Counted from the stretch's first letter, positions 8,092 to 16,780 are shown. The stretch is 64,000 nt of DNA from an uncultured Rubrobacteraceae bacterium (GCA_902806085.1 CADCVH010000118.1:1-64000), one strand, 5' to 3'. Program-made: numbers and translations. The notes: a model not told the origin generated them from the sequence alone.

Positions 8092-9915
8092 GTGATCTAC
8101 GTGCCCAGAAGAACGGCGTCGCCCCTCTGCACCCTCGCGGCGGTTCTCGCATTCGTGACGCTCCCTTCGGCGGCGACGGCCCAGGGCCCGGACACGGTCT
8201 TCGACGACGCCGGCGAGCTCAGCGGCCCGGAGGAGCAGCAGGTACAGCAGGCCTTCGACGCCGCCCAGGAGGAGGCCGGGCAGCCGATCTACGCCTTCCT
8301 GACGCCGGACACGGGCGTGGGCGTGGACGACGTGGCGGCCCAGCAGGAACTCGTGAACCAGGAAGCCCGCGCAGAGAACCTTCCGCAAGACGCGGGCATC
8401 GTCTTCGTCGCCCCGGACGACGGGTGGGTCCAGTCGGCGAACCTGGACGGGGTCTCCGAGCAAGAGGTCTACGAGACCATGGTCCCGTACTTCGGGGAAG
8501 GGAATTTCGCGGCGGGCCTCGAGGCCGGCGCCGGGGAGATAGCGGGCGAGCCCGTGGCGGCGCGGGGCGACCCCGGCGCGGGCGGGCTACCCGGGGGCGG
8601 GCTGCCGCTGCTCCTCCTCGTGGCGGCGGTCGGGGCCTTCCTGCTTTTCAGGAACCGGCGCACCAACAAGCGGCGTCTCGAAGAAGAACGCCGGACGGCG
8701 GAGGAGGAGTTCGCGGGCCTCACCACCCGCCTGGACGAATTCGACGGGAAAGAGAGGCTCGTCTCCGGCTACCTCGAGGCCCAGCGCCCGCTCCTGGACG
8801 AGCAGACGGAAGGCCGGATCGAGAAGAAGATCTCGGACGCCAAGACCGCCGGTTTCGCCCGCGAGTTCAACGACGCCTCCTCCACCCTCACCTCCGACCC
8901 TATCTCCGCCCGCCGGAAGATGGAAGGCGGGCGCGCCCTACTCGAAGGGTCCCTGCAGAAGCTCGACGAGGCCGAGAAAACCATAGACGATTACAGGAAC
9001 GCCGACGCCGCCCTGGACGGCAAGCTCGGCGCCGCGAAGGAGGAGCTGCGGGCGGCCGAAGAGGCCGAGGAGGCCGCGCTGGCCGAAGGCGTCGCCGTCG
9101 AGCGCCTCGATCTGCGCCCGGAGTACGACCGGCTGGCGCGGCAGGCCGCGGACCGTGCCGCCCGCCGGGACGAGTTCGATCCGCGTCAAAACCTCGCGGC
9201 GGTGGATGCGCTCACCGAGCAGGCGCGCACGCACAGGGCGGCTTTGCAGGACGAGGTCGCCGCCCGCGACGCCCTCCCCGACGAACGCCATTCGACCGAG
9301 GGCGCGCTCGCCCGCGCCCGGGGGTCCCTTAGGGCGTACGAACGGTCCCACCAGAGAGCGCTGGAGGAGTTCGGACCTGCCGCGCTCGAGGAGGTTCCGA
9401 GCCCCGGGGAGCTCTCCACGGGCCTGCTCCACGCCGAGGGCTGCGTGGACCGCGCGGACCGTGCCCAGTCCGCCGGCCGCTTCGCCGGGGCCCGATCCCT
9501 GCTTCGGGAGGCCTCCGAACTCGCCGCGGAAGTCATGCGGGCCCCGGGCCGGCTCAAGGCCGCCACGGCGGCGGCCGACCGCAAGAAGCGCGAGGGCGAG
9601 GAGAAGCTCAACGAACTCGAAGCCCGCCTGGCGCAGGCGAAGGCCAACGAGCACCTGATGGACCCGTACCAGCGCCAGAGGCTCAGGGATTACGAGTACC
9701 AGCTGGGCAACGCCCGCTACGGTTTTTTCGGGGGCGACTGGCTCACCGCGCTCCTGCTCTTCGAGGCCCTGGACAACGACTACATGTACATGGGCGACCC
9801 CTCCGCGGGCTTCGGCGAGGGCACCGGCGACGATTGGGGCGGCGGGGACTTCGGCGGGGGCGACTGGGGCGGGGGCGGTTTCGGGGGCGGAGACTTCGGA
9901 GGAGGAGACTTCTAG
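8092..9915 (+). CDS. TPM-domain membrane protein with coiled coil and glycine-rich tail
   Basis: A 607-residue envelope protein. A signal sequence (residues about 8-31) precedes a TPM (YgcG/TLP18.3) domain, containing FDDAGELSGPEEQQ and a D-A-G-I-V segment. After that come one transmembrane helix near residue 180, about 370 residues of highly charged coiled coil, and a tail of GGGDF/GGGDW repeats. TPM proteins are found in photosystem repair and in bacterial envelopes; some have phosphatase activity. Its biological role here is unknown. The GTG start was chosen over an upstream in-frame GTG (8044) because a perfect -10 element lies six bases before it. A terminal GGG-rich tail is common in bacterial YgcG proteins. 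Confidence 0.8.
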   Translation: MIYVPRRTASPLCTLAAVLAFVTLPSAATAQGPDTVFDDAGELSGPEEQQVQQAFDAAQEEAGQPIYAFLTPDTGVGVDDVAAQQELVNQEARAENLPQDAGIVFVAPDDGWVQSANLDGVSEQEVYETMVPYFGEGNFAAGLEAGAGEIAGEPVAARGDPGAGGLPGGGLPLLLLVAAVGAFLLFRNRRTNKRRLEEERRTAEEEFAGLTTRLDEFDGKERLVSGYLEAQRPLLDEQTEGRIEKKISDAKTAGFAREFNDASSTLTSDPISARRKMEGGRALLEGSLQKLDEAEKTIDDYRNADAALDGKLGAAKEELRAAEEAEEAALAEGVAVERLDLRPEYDRLARQAADRAARRDEFDPRQNLAAVDALTEQARTHRAALQDEVAARDALPDERHSTEGALARARGSLRAYERSHQRALEEFGPAALEEVPSPGELSTGLLHAEGCVDRADRAQSAGRFAGARSLLREASELAAEVMRAPGRLKAATAAADRKKREGEEKLNELEARLAQAKANEHLMDPYQRQRLRDYEYQLGNARYGFFGGDWLTALLLFEALDNDYMYMGDPSAGFGEGTGDDWGGGDFGGGDWGGGGFGGGDFGGGDF

Positions 9916-9989
9916 GCCTCCTCCTCGCGGCCCCGGGCGCGTCGCCCCGGGCGCGTCGCCCCGGGACGTGGTTTGCAGAATGTGAAAGC

Positions 9990-10003
9990 GTGTACACTTG
10001 ACG
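9990..10003 (+). promoter_or_regulatory. Candidate operator/-35 of the ArsR-type gene
   Basis: The 8-base palindrome GTGTACAC (9990-9997) directly abuts TTGACG (9998-10003), a near-consensus -35, about 40 bases before the regulator gene. Its position suits autorepression by the ArsR-family protein. The -10 is not clear (TACGAC at 18 bases is weak). Confidence 0.45.
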
Positions 10004-10043
10004 GAGAGGGGGGCGAATCTGTACGACGTGAGAGGAGCTTGCT

Positions 10044-10424
10044 TTGCAGAGAAACGTTATCGGATACGGACCCCTATCTGATATCGCGGTCGGGCGCGAG
10101 AGCGAGGAGATGTGCCTGCTGGCCCGGCTCTTCAACGGCTTCGCCAACTCGACCCGGCTCTCCATCTTGCTGCTCCTCGTGCAGCGCGGCGAGATGAAGG
10201 TCGGGGAGCTCGTAGAGGAGCTCGAAGCCCCGCAACCCCGCGTCTCGGACCACCTCCGCTGCCTCTCCGGGTGCGGGTACGTGCAGGTCAGACGCGAAGG
10301 CCGCAACGCTTACTACTCCGTCTCGGACGAACGCATCCTGACGATCCTCGGCCTCGGCGAAGAACTCCTCCGCGACAACCGCGAGTGCCTGGAAGCCTGC
10401 GACACCATAAAGAAGGACCTCTAG
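10044..10424 (+). CDS. ArsR-family metal sensor, CmtR-like
   Basis: A 126-residue winged-helix repressor. The recognition region reads VGELVEELEAPQPRVSDHL and is followed by RCLSGCGYV. The Cys-x3-Cys pair there and a third Cys near the C-terminus (DNRECLEAC) match the Cd(II)/Pb(II) ligand pattern of mycobacterial CmtR. Metal binding would release it from the operator. The TTG start follows GAGAGGAGC at good spacing. A longer in-frame extension exists upstream but runs across the operator and is unlikely. No metal efflux gene lies beside it, so its target is itself or distant genes. Confidence 0.85.
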   Translation: MQRNVIGYGPLSDIAVGRESEEMCLLARLFNGFANSTRLSILLLLVQRGEMKVGELVEELEAPQPRVSDHLRCLSGCGYVQVRREGRNAYYSVSDERILTILGLGEELLRDNRECLEACDTIKKDL

Positions 10425-10561
10425 ACTTCCTCGGAGCACCTTTCGAGCGGCGCAGGCAGGATCGCAAGCCCCACTACCGCCACGCAAGACCGAAATCCCC
10501 CCCGTCACGGAGACCCGGATAAGGTCGTAAACGAAACTCGGGCCGCCACGACCGGCAACCT

Positions 10562-10969
10562 TTACGGCGGGTTTTTGGACCTGCGGCGGGCAGCTTCGAG
10601 CTTCTGTTTCCAAATCTTGCCCCAGCGAGCCCGGGCTGCGAGAGAAGTTTGGGCCGGGGAGAGCCCTCCGCGGACGAGGGCCTCGTCGTAGCCGTTGAGG
10701 TAGCCGAGCCTGGCGTCGCGAAGGGCGTAGGGTGAGATCCAGGCCGGCAGGTCCAGCCCGCGCCACAGCTCCACCATCTCCGCCGCCGACCTGAAGCGGG
10801 CTTCTGCGGCGTCTTCGGAGCCCAGGCCTCCTCCCGCCGCGCGGCACGCCTCCCGCAGTTCGTCGGGGGCGAAACGCGCTTTCGGGGCGTGACGGGCCAG
10901 CTCTTTGGGAAGCCGGTACGGGCGGTGGGGCAGGGAATCTCCTCGGTAGCTTGCGCGATAGGCTAGCAC
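10562..10969 (-). CDS. Hypothetical protein
   Basis: A 135-residue soluble, basic protein I do not recognise. Codon third positions are strongly GC-rich and the composition (several Trp and Tyr, balanced charge) looks like real protein, unlike the Arg/Pro-rich shadow frames around it. The sequence reads as mainly helical, ending in a lysine/arginine-rich tail (KLEAARRRSKN). The GTG start has no clear ribosome site. It faces the ArsR gene tail to tail and is divergent from the baeRF gene. Confidence 0.55.
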   Translation of the reverse strand: MLAYRASYRGDSLPHRPYRLPKELARHAPKARFAPDELREACRAAGGGLGSEDAAEARFRSAAEMVELWRGLDLPAWISPYALRDARLGYLNGYDEALVRGGLSPAQTSLAARARWGKIWKQKLEAARRRSKNPP

Positions 10970-11054
10970 GGGCGCCGCGCGTGTTTACTCGGGGGGACAC
11001 GCGGGAACCTTGAAGTCTCGTCACACGCACTATTACGGATCAGGGGTATCACAC

Positions 11055-12173
11055 ATGGCGCAGGCGCAGGACTTGAGGCAGGCAATAAACTCGATGGCGG
11101 GCCGTGGCGGGCCGATGCTTTCTGCTTACGTGAGCGTGAACGCCGCCATCCCGGAGAACCAGGAGCGGGCCTACCTGGTGCGCCTCAGGGACGCCATGAA
11201 CGACGAGGGCGTTCCCGAGGGCCTGCAGGAGCGGGTCCGCGAGAGCCTCGAAGGGGAGACGCACCCCCGCGCCAGGACGCTCGCCGTTTTTGCGGCCGAG
11301 GACGGGCTCTTCGAAGTGTACCGGCTGCAGGTGGACGTGCCGGAGTCCTGCCACTGGGGCGACCCGTACGTGTCGCCGCTAACCCTCGTGCTCGACGAGT
11401 ACGAGGTCTACGGGGCGATCGTCCTGGACGCCGAGAGGTTCCGGTACTTCGTCGTCTCGCCGCTGGCGGGCCCCGGGGGGGACGAGCAGGTCAAAGGCAA
11501 CGGCTTCAGGGAGTTGGACCTGCGCCCCAGCCAGCCCTACCCCAGGAGCCACGGCTCGACGGACATGGACCCCGCGGGCCGCAAACAGCAGGAGCTCACG
11601 CACCGCTACTACAAGGAGATGGGCGAGCTCGCCAGGGACGTCTCCTTCCGCGAGGGGGTGAAGCGCCTGATCCTCGCCGGCCCTAAAGAGGTGACGGCCG
11701 GCTTCCGCGACGCGCTCCCCAACGAGCTCAAGGACAGGGTGGCCGCCGAGGAGCGCGTCGACCTCAGCGCTTCGGAGGGCGAGCTCCTCGACCGCCTCGA
11801 GGAGGTCCGGGAACGCGCCGAGCACGAGCGAGAGGGAGAGCTCCTGGCGCAGATCCGGGAGGGCGGCGTCCGCGGGCCCGAAGACACCATAAAGGCCCTC
11901 CAAGAGGAGAACCGCGTCTACCACCTCGCGGTCCTGTGGGAGCTGGACGGGGAGGTGCGCTGGTCGGACGCCGACGGGCTCGCGATCATGGACATCACCC
12001 AGGAGACGAGCCCCTTCTCCGGGGAACCGACCCGCATACGACCCCTCACCGAGGTGCTCGTGGAGCTCGCGGCGGCCCGCGGCGCCCGCCTGGACTTCAT
12101 GCGCGGTGAGAACGAGAACACCGACACCCTGCGCGACGAGTTCGGCGGCATAGCGGGCCTCACCCGCTTCTAG
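11055..12173 (+). CDS. Bacterial eRF1-like (baeRF) family protein
   Basis: A 372-residue protein of the bacterial archaeo-eukaryotic release factor group. The opening LRQAINSMAGRGGPMLSAYVSVN is typical of these proteins. The middle domain has the eRF1-domain-2 pattern, with FREGVKRLILAGPKEVT then LPNELKDRV. The C-terminal part resembles the L7Ae-like third domain (DTIKALQEENRVYHLAVL). Family members are proposed to act in ribosome rescue or quality control; the function is mostly inferred. No GGQ tripeptide is visible, so peptidyl-tRNA hydrolysis by the canonical eRF1 mechanism is not supported. The ATG at 11055 was preferred to an upstream TTG (11010). A GC hairpin lies 43 bases after the stop. 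Confidence 0.75.
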   Translation: MAQAQDLRQAINSMAGRGGPMLSAYVSVNAAIPENQERAYLVRLRDAMNDEGVPEGLQERVRESLEGETHPRARTLAVFAAEDGLFEVYRLQVDVPESCHWGDPYVSPLTLVLDEYEVYGAIVLDAERFRYFVVSPLAGPGGDEQVKGNGFRELDLRPSQPYPRSHGSTDMDPAGRKQQELTHRYYKEMGELARDVSFREGVKRLILAGPKEVTAGFRDALPNELKDRVAAEERVDLSASEGELLDRLEEVRERAEHEREGELLAQIREGGVRGPEDTIKALQEENRVYHLAVLWELDGEVRWSDADGLAIMDITQETSPFSGEPTRIRPLTEVLVELAAARGARLDFMRGENENTDTLRDEFGGIAGLTRF

Positions 12174-12216
12174 CGGGACCCGCGAGAAAGGACCCTTCCC
12201 CACCTTCCCCAAAATC

Positions 12217-12249
12217 GCGGCCCCCGGACCTGGACCACCGGGGGCCGCG
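12217..12249 (+). terminator. GC hairpin, terminator of the baeRF gene
   Basis: A perfect 12-base stem (CGCGGCCCCCGG with CCGGGGGCCGCG) closes a short loop. There is no real T tract after it, only GTTCCC, so its efficiency is uncertain. Confidence 0.55.
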
Positions 12250-12307
12250 TTCCCTGCAAGAGCTATGGGTCGGAGAATCTCTTGCCAAGATTCACAACAA
12301 CCCTATG

Positions 12308-12442
12308 TTTCGGTTTTGTTTCGGTTTCGTTAAAACTCTTGCAAGCAAGGCGTTGGGGTGTTAATCATATGGTTGCTACCGCCGCATCTCGGCGGGGATC
12401 AGTGAAGGTTTAGTCCGGGACAGGCGCTCCCCATAGGGGAGA
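12308..12442 (+). promoter_or_regulatory. Leader region of the first sortase gene
   Basis: This relatively AT-rich spacer carries CGGTTT-type repeats (12308-12330), a TTGCAA (12339) with TAATCA 17 bases on as the best promoter guess, a CCGCCG...CGGCGG hairpin, and a perfect CTCCCC-ATA-GGGGAG hairpin (12428-12442). The last sits just before the GGAGGAG ribosome site. It does not match a riboswitch class that I know. Confidence 0.35.
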
Positions 12443-12458
12443 GAAGCAAGGAGGAGCG

Positions 12459-13436
12459 ATGGCGGGAAGGTCCGGTAGTGGTTGGGGAAGGGCCGGGGTG
12501 TTGTTGCTCGGCGTCGTCGCGCTCGTGGTCGTGGCCACCTCGATCTTAGTAGGGACGCGGCTACTCTCGAACTCTGGCGGGGAACAGGCGCAGAGGGCCG
12601 TCGAGCCATCCGGCGCCAAACAGGACCCGCCGAAGGCCGCCGAGGAGACGACCGAGGCAAAAGAGCCGGAGAAGAATACCGAAAACGCGCAGAAGGAAGA
12701 GCCCAAAGACGAAGGGCCCAAGGACGAAGGGCCCAAGGACGAAGAAGCCGAAAAGGAAGAGCCGAAGAAAGACGAGCCTGGCGATGAGCTGAGCAACGAA
12801 GAGCAGGCGAACATAGCGGCTACGTTCTCCGCGCCCAAGCAGGCCGCCTCCGAACAGTCTGCGTCGAGCTCCGCTTCGAGCTCCGCTTCGGCCGAGGCCA
12901 CGACGGTGGAGCCGGAAGCGTCGGCTTCGGCGGAGGCGACGACGGTGGAACCGGAGGCTTCGGCAGAGGCCTCCGCCGAAGCCTCTGCCCCCGCCGCCGC
13001 GCCGGCCGACACCACCATGTCCCTTAGCGTTCCCAGCATCGGCCTCTCGACCACCGTCTACGAGGGCACGGGCGAGGATTCTCTTTCGGCGGGCACGGGT
13101 CACCTCGCCGGCACGGGGTATCCGTGGGTACCCGGCTCCAACACCTACGTGGCCGGCCACCGTCTCGGCTACCCTGGCACCGGCAGCGACCACGTCTTCT
13201 GGGACTTGCCCTCCGTGGCTATCGGAGATCCGGTCTCGCTCACGGACGCCAACGGCACGACCTACAACTACGCGGTCAGCGAGATCCTGGAGGTCCCGAT
13301 CACGGACCTGTCGGTGACGGAGCCGATCGGGAGCGACGTCGTCAGCCTGCAGACGTGCATCGAGGACTACGGGGACTACTGGACCGCCGGGCCGAACTGG
13401 AACGTCCGCTACGTGGTCCGCGCCGAGAAGGTCTAG
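12459..13436 (+). CDS. Sortase (class E-like) with long acidic stalk
   Basis: A 325-residue membrane-anchored transpeptidase. One N-terminal transmembrane helix (residues about 12-34) is followed by about 150 residues of Glu/Lys/Pro- then Ala/Ser-rich stalk with repeats (DEGPK three times; EATTVEPEAS twice). The C-terminal sortase fold has the catalytic His in VAGHRLGYPG, the Cys in VSLQTC and the Arg in WNVRYVVRAE. It would anchor LPxTG-type proteins to the peptidoglycan. The SLQTC motif is shared with the two sortases at 20-21.7 kb. GGAGGAG precedes the ATG. No substrate is adjacent; three LPETGG proteins are encoded at 33.6-35.1 kb. Confidence 0.9.
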   Translation: MAGRSGSGWGRAGVLLLGVVALVVVATSILVGTRLLSNSGGEQAQRAVEPSGAKQDPPKAAEETTEAKEPEKNTENAQKEEPKDEGPKDEGPKDEEAEKEEPKKDEPGDELSNEEQANIAATFSAPKQAASEQSASSSASSSASAEATTVEPEASASAEATTVEPEASAEASAEASAPAAAPADTTMSLSVPSIGLSTTVYEGTGEDSLSAGTGHLAGTGYPWVPGSNTYVAGHRLGYPGTGSDHVFWDLPSVAIGDPVSLTDANGTTYNYAVSEILEVPITDLSVTEPIGSDVVSLQTCIEDYGDYWTAGPNWNVRYVVRAEKV

Positions 13437-13458
13437 TAGCGTACTCGGCTTGCGGCGG

Positions 13459-14007
13459 TCAGCCTTCGGCTTCTTCTGGCCGGGGTCTGACCGCTTCGTC
13501 TTGTGCGGCGGACATGGCGCGCAGCATCTTGGGGGAGGCGAGCCAGCGCAGTTGGCCGGCGGCGGGCCCCACCGGCCCTTCGAAGCGGACGCAGGCGACG
13601 CCGCCCTTCTTTATGGTGATCTCCGCCCCGCCCGCCTCGCCGGTTAGCAGGTAAGAGGCGAGCTCGTGCAGGCCGGGCCGGTGCCCGACCACGGCGACGG
13701 CCCCCGTCCCTTCGTACACTTCCAGGACCCGCGCCGCCTTGTCCGGCGGCAGCGTCGGTTCGAGCGGGGTCGAGGCCTTTGGCGGGGGCCACCCTTGGAG
13801 CTCGGTAAGCAACTCGGCCGTCCGCCACGCCCGCGCGAAGGGGCTGCTGAGGAGCGCGTCGACCCGCGGCGCCAGCACGGCGAGGCCGGGGAGGGAGCAC
13901 CGAAAGGCCTCCTCCCCATCCGCCGTCAGCGGGCGGAAGGAGTCGTCGGGCCAGCGCTCGGGGTCGCGGCCGTGGGCGGAGGCGTGGCGTACCAGGTAGA
14001 GGTCCAC
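13459..14007 (-). CDS. SixA-like phosphohistidine phosphatase
   Basis: A 182-residue histidine phosphatase of branch 1. The N-terminal LYLVRHASAHG carries the RH motif whose His is phosphorylated during catalysis; the second catalytic His is in AVVGHRPGLHEL. SixA proteins remove phosphate from phosphohistidine. The GTG start is five bases downstream of the CYTH-CHAD stop, so the two are cotranscribed. A longer frame upstream only overlaps the CHAD gene out of frame. Pairing of SixA-like enzymes with CHAD and polyphosphate genes suggests a link to phosphate or polyphosphate metabolism. Confidence 0.85.
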   Translation of the reverse strand: MDLYLVRHASAHGRDPERWPDDSFRPLTADGEEAFRCSLPGLAVLAPRVDALLSSPFARAWRTAELLTELQGWPPPKASTPLEPTLPPDKAARVLEVYEGTGAVAVVGHRPGLHELASYLLTGEAGGAEITIKKGGVACVRFEGPVGPAAGQLRWLASPKMLRAMSAAQDEAVRPRPEEAEG

Positions 14008-14012
14008 GGAGG

Positions 14013-15824
14013 CTAGCGGGCGATCTTTTCGGAGCCCCTGGCCTTCTGCGGGCTCTTCGCGGCGTCCTTCATGACCTTCTCGAGGTCTTTCCAGTCCTTG
14101 CCCCTGGTTAGGGCCCGAAACGGCGTGGACCGGAGCGCCCCGGAGCGTATTTGGGCGGCCTCCCGGAGGTGGCGCTCGCAGTAGACGCCCATCGTGAAGG
14201 CGGCGCCCCGGGGAACCCGCGGGCCCCCCGTCGTGGTGCCCAGTTCTCGCAACGTCCCGGCGGCGACGACGGCGTCCTGGTGGTCGCCGAGGTCGTTCTG
14301 CAGCGCCTTTAGGGATGAGATCAGGCCCGCAACCGGCTTGCCGTAGACTTCGGAGACGAACTCCAGGGCGTAGCGCAGCCGCTTGCCCTTCTTGCGCAGG
14401 TCGTGGAAGTTCTCCGGCGGCGAGGACTCCTCCAGTCGTTTGGCGGCCTTGCGCCACTTGCGGTAGCGGGCGGAGAGCAAGGCCGGCGCCGCGGAGGTGA
14501 TGGGCTCGTCCTCGGGGCCGTGGCCGTTGCCCTGCGCGAGCTCCCGCTCGACGCCGGGGCCGCGCCGCAGCATCTCGCCGAAGGACGTCTGCAGGCGCTC
14601 GTAGCGCGCGGAGTTCAGAGCATCCAGCATGCGCCCGCGGGCATCCGCCCGGCGCTTCTTTATGACGTCGAGGATCTTGCCCAGAAAGTCCGAGCTCTCC
14701 TCGTCGGCCCCGTTCTTCCAGGCGTCCAGGCGGCCGATCTGGACGTCCAGGTCCCTGACGTCGCCCAAAACGCCCGCCACCCAGCGGAGCTCTTCGCGGA
14801 ACCACCTGGCCCTCCCGGGCAGCGCGCCCTCGAAGACCTTTATGGCGGCCCGCATGCGGCGGGTAGCCACGCGCATGTCGTGCAGCTCCTCCGGGTCCTC
14901 GCCGATCCTGGTGCCAGGCTCGTGGGACCGCATCTCGGCGAACTGCCGGCGCAGCACCGCGAAGGCCACCTCGCCCAAAGTCTTGGTCGGGCCGACCTCC
15001 GTGGGGCCCGCCTCGGTGTCGCCGCGCGGGCTGAGGCCCGTGGCGTAGAGGCCCGTCTCGAACTTGGAGATGGAGGCCGGCTTCAGCTCGAGGGCGTACT
15101 GCATCTCGTCCACAAAGCCCCGCAGGTCCGGCGTCGGGGCGGCGCCCGCGCCCGCCTCGACCTCGACGCGCCTGAGGTGGGCGGACTCCCTGCCCCCGTC
15201 GAGCGGTATCTCGGAAGAGTCGATCAGGACCTCGCCGATACGGACCCGGTTGGCCGACGCGCCGCCGGCGCCGTCGCCGGGGGGGCCGTCGCCGGGGGGG
15301 CCGTTCTCGGACTCGCCCGCGGGGTTCTCCAGCAAGAGCGCGAACTTCTGGCGGCGGGTGCGGACCTCGAACATCGGCCGCGCGTCTTGCCCGCCGAGGA
15401 GGGAGCGGGCGCGCTCCCCGACCGGGCCGGGCGCCTTGCGAAGCGCCGACGGTTTATCGTCGCCCAAGGGCTCCGTGATCTCGCGCCGCCGCCTGACGTT
15501 TCCCTCCGCCGGCGAGAGGGACTTCATCGTCGCCTCGGCGTTGCTTCCGGCCTTGCGGACGCGCAGGGCGTAACCGGCCCGGTAGAAGCGCCAGTCCCCC
15601 GCGTCGTAGTAGGTGTCGGCGATCTTCTCTTCCGACTCGGGCTCGACCACGAGGCCGGACCCCGAAGAGTGCTGCCGGAGCCACGCCTCGACGGGTTCGA
15701 GTTCCGTTGCGTCGAACTGCCACTCCACCTCGTGGTGGTCCGTCGGGGGGCGCCGCCCCCGCGAGGTTCCGCCAGAAGATCTCCCCCCGCCGGACGACTT
15801 CCGCCTGCTCCCCTGCTCCGCCAT
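14013..15824 (-). CDS. CYTH-CHAD domain protein, predicted polyphosphate-binding
   Basis: A 603-residue two-domain protein. A basic, disordered N-terminus (residues 1-28) precedes a CYTH (triphosphate tunnel) domain at about 30-260, and a CHAD helical domain at about 290-590 with its repeated His/Arg helices (LHDMRVATRRMRAAIKVFE; FHDLRKKGKRLRYALEF). CHAD domains bind polyphosphate and are often next to PPK. The usual CYTH ExExK is here EVEWQ, so the Lys is replaced by Gln and triphosphatase activity may be altered. GGPPGDG is duplicated inside the CYTH domain. It heads the small operon with the SixA-like gene. Confidence 0.9.
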   Translation of the reverse strand: MAEQGSRRKSSGGGRSSGGTSRGRRPPTDHHEVEWQFDATELEPVEAWLRQHSSGSGLVVEPESEEKIADTYYDAGDWRFYRAGYALRVRKAGSNAEATMKSLSPAEGNVRRRREITEPLGDDKPSALRKAPGPVGERARSLLGGQDARPMFEVRTRRQKFALLLENPAGESENGPPGDGPPGDGAGGASANRVRIGEVLIDSSEIPLDGGRESAHLRRVEVEAGAGAAPTPDLRGFVDEMQYALELKPASISKFETGLYATGLSPRGDTEAGPTEVGPTKTLGEVAFAVLRRQFAEMRSHEPGTRIGEDPEELHDMRVATRRMRAAIKVFEGALPGRARWFREELRWVAGVLGDVRDLDVQIGRLDAWKNGADEESSDFLGKILDVIKKRRADARGRMLDALNSARYERLQTSFGEMLRRGPGVERELAQGNGHGPEDEPITSAAPALLSARYRKWRKAAKRLEESSPPENFHDLRKKGKRLRYALEFVSEVYGKPVAGLISSLKALQNDLGDHQDAVVAAGTLRELGTTTGGPRVPRGAAFTMGVYCERHLREAAQIRSGALRSTPFRALTRGKDWKDLEKVMKDAAKSPQKARGSEKIAR

Positions 15825-15941
15825 ACCGCCTCACCCCTTCGGCCGCCGCGAGCGACGGTAAATTAACAGATACGAAATATAGCAACACGCCCATCCCATG
15901 CACAACCTGTCGTACCCTGGTTCCCCGGGGGCCACGCAACA

Positions 15942-15975
15942 GGGGTTTGAAACCCCGGGCCCCGCCCCGTATATT
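15942..15975 (+). promoter_or_regulatory. mgtC-like gene promoter inside a palindrome
   Basis: TTGAAA (15947-15952) and TATATT (15970-15975) are separated by exactly 17 bases. The -35 lies inside the perfect 15-base palindrome GGGGTTTGAAACCCC (15942-15956), which could be the operator of a dimeric regulator. Confidence 0.6.
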
Positions 15976-16016
15976 CCGCTTGCAATGCCGCGTCGACGCG
16001 GCTGGTCCTCTCCGGG

Positions 16017-16745
16017 GTGGTTCGTGTGGAAAACCTGACTATCTCGTACGCGGAGGTGGTGGTCCGTCTGCTCGCGACGGTGGTCCTGTGCGGTTTGATC
16101 GGCTTGGAGCGCGAGACGCGCGACCAGTCGGCGGGGTTCAGGACGCACATCCTACTCGGCCTCGGCGCCGCGCTCTTCACGCTGGTCTCGGCCTACGGGT
16201 TCCCGGAGTTCACGGGGGCGGCGCTCCAGAGCGGGGGGCGGGGCGTGCAGTTCGACCCGACGAGGATCGCGGCACAGGTCGTCACGGGCGTCGGCTTTCT
16301 GGGGGCGGGCGCCATCATCCGCCGGGGCGTGGACGTGCGGGGCCTCACCACGGCCGCGAGCCTCTGGACCGCGGCGGCCATCGGCCTGGCCTGCGGCGCC
16401 GGTTACTACTTCGGCGCCGCGGCCACGACCGCCGTGGTCATCGCCGCCCTGTACCTGCTGCGCGGGGTCCGGCTCTACGTCGTCTCGCGGTTCCGCACCG
16501 CCTTCGGCGTCCTGAGCGTCCACTTCGCGGACGAGGGGGCCGAGATCTCCGACGTAACGCGCATCCTGGGGCGGCAAGGCGTGAGGATCCGAAACACCGA
16601 CGCGAAGATAGAAGACGGGCGGGCCGCTTACGAGCTCCAGCTTCGCATCCCCCCGGGCCGGAGCGTGCAAGAGATGCTGGGCGAGATCTCCGCGCTCCCC
16701 AGCGTGGAACGCGTGGGCGTGACCGGCCTCCACGAGGTCGAGTAG
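16017..16745 (+). CDS. MgtC/SapB family membrane protein
   Basis: A 242-residue protein with four to five N-terminal transmembrane helices and a C-terminal ACT-like soluble domain. The MgtC signature is clear: GLIGLERETRDQSAGFRTHILLGLG near residue 30, then GVGFLGAGAIIRRG and GLTTAASLWTAAAIGLACG. MgtC proteins act in Mg-limited growth and, in Salmonella, inhibit the F-type ATP synthase; the role of environmental members is not settled. Start is GTG at 16017 or 16026. It is divergent from the CYTH-CHAD gene and convergent with ppk, inside the polyphosphate region, which suits a Mg/phosphate function. Confidence 0.88.
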   Translation: MVRVENLTISYAEVVVRLLATVVLCGLIGLERETRDQSAGFRTHILLGLGAALFTLVSAYGFPEFTGAALQSGGRGVQFDPTRIAAQVVTGVGFLGAGAIIRRGVDVRGLTTAASLWTAAAIGLACGAGYYFGAAATTAVVIAALYLLRGVRLYVVSRFRTAFGVLSVHFADEGAEISDVTRILGRQGVRIRNTDAKIEDGRAAYELQLRIPPGRSVQEMLGEISALPSVERVGVTGLHEVE

Positions 16746-16751
16746 CACAGT

Positions 16752-16778
16752 AGCACGCCGGCGAAGCCGGTGTGTGCT
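16752..16778. terminator. Bidirectional hairpin between mgtC-like gene and ppk
   Basis: An inverted repeat, AGCAC-GCCGGC then GCCGG-TGTGTGCT, sits in the 35-base gap between two convergent genes. There is no T tract on the plus side. Confidence 0.5.
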
Positions 16779-16780
16779 CC

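Noticed and set aside
15942-15956. GGGGTTTGAAACCCC as the T arm of a tRNA
   Set aside because: No acceptor, D or anticodon arms can be folded around it; it fits better as an operator with the -35 inside.
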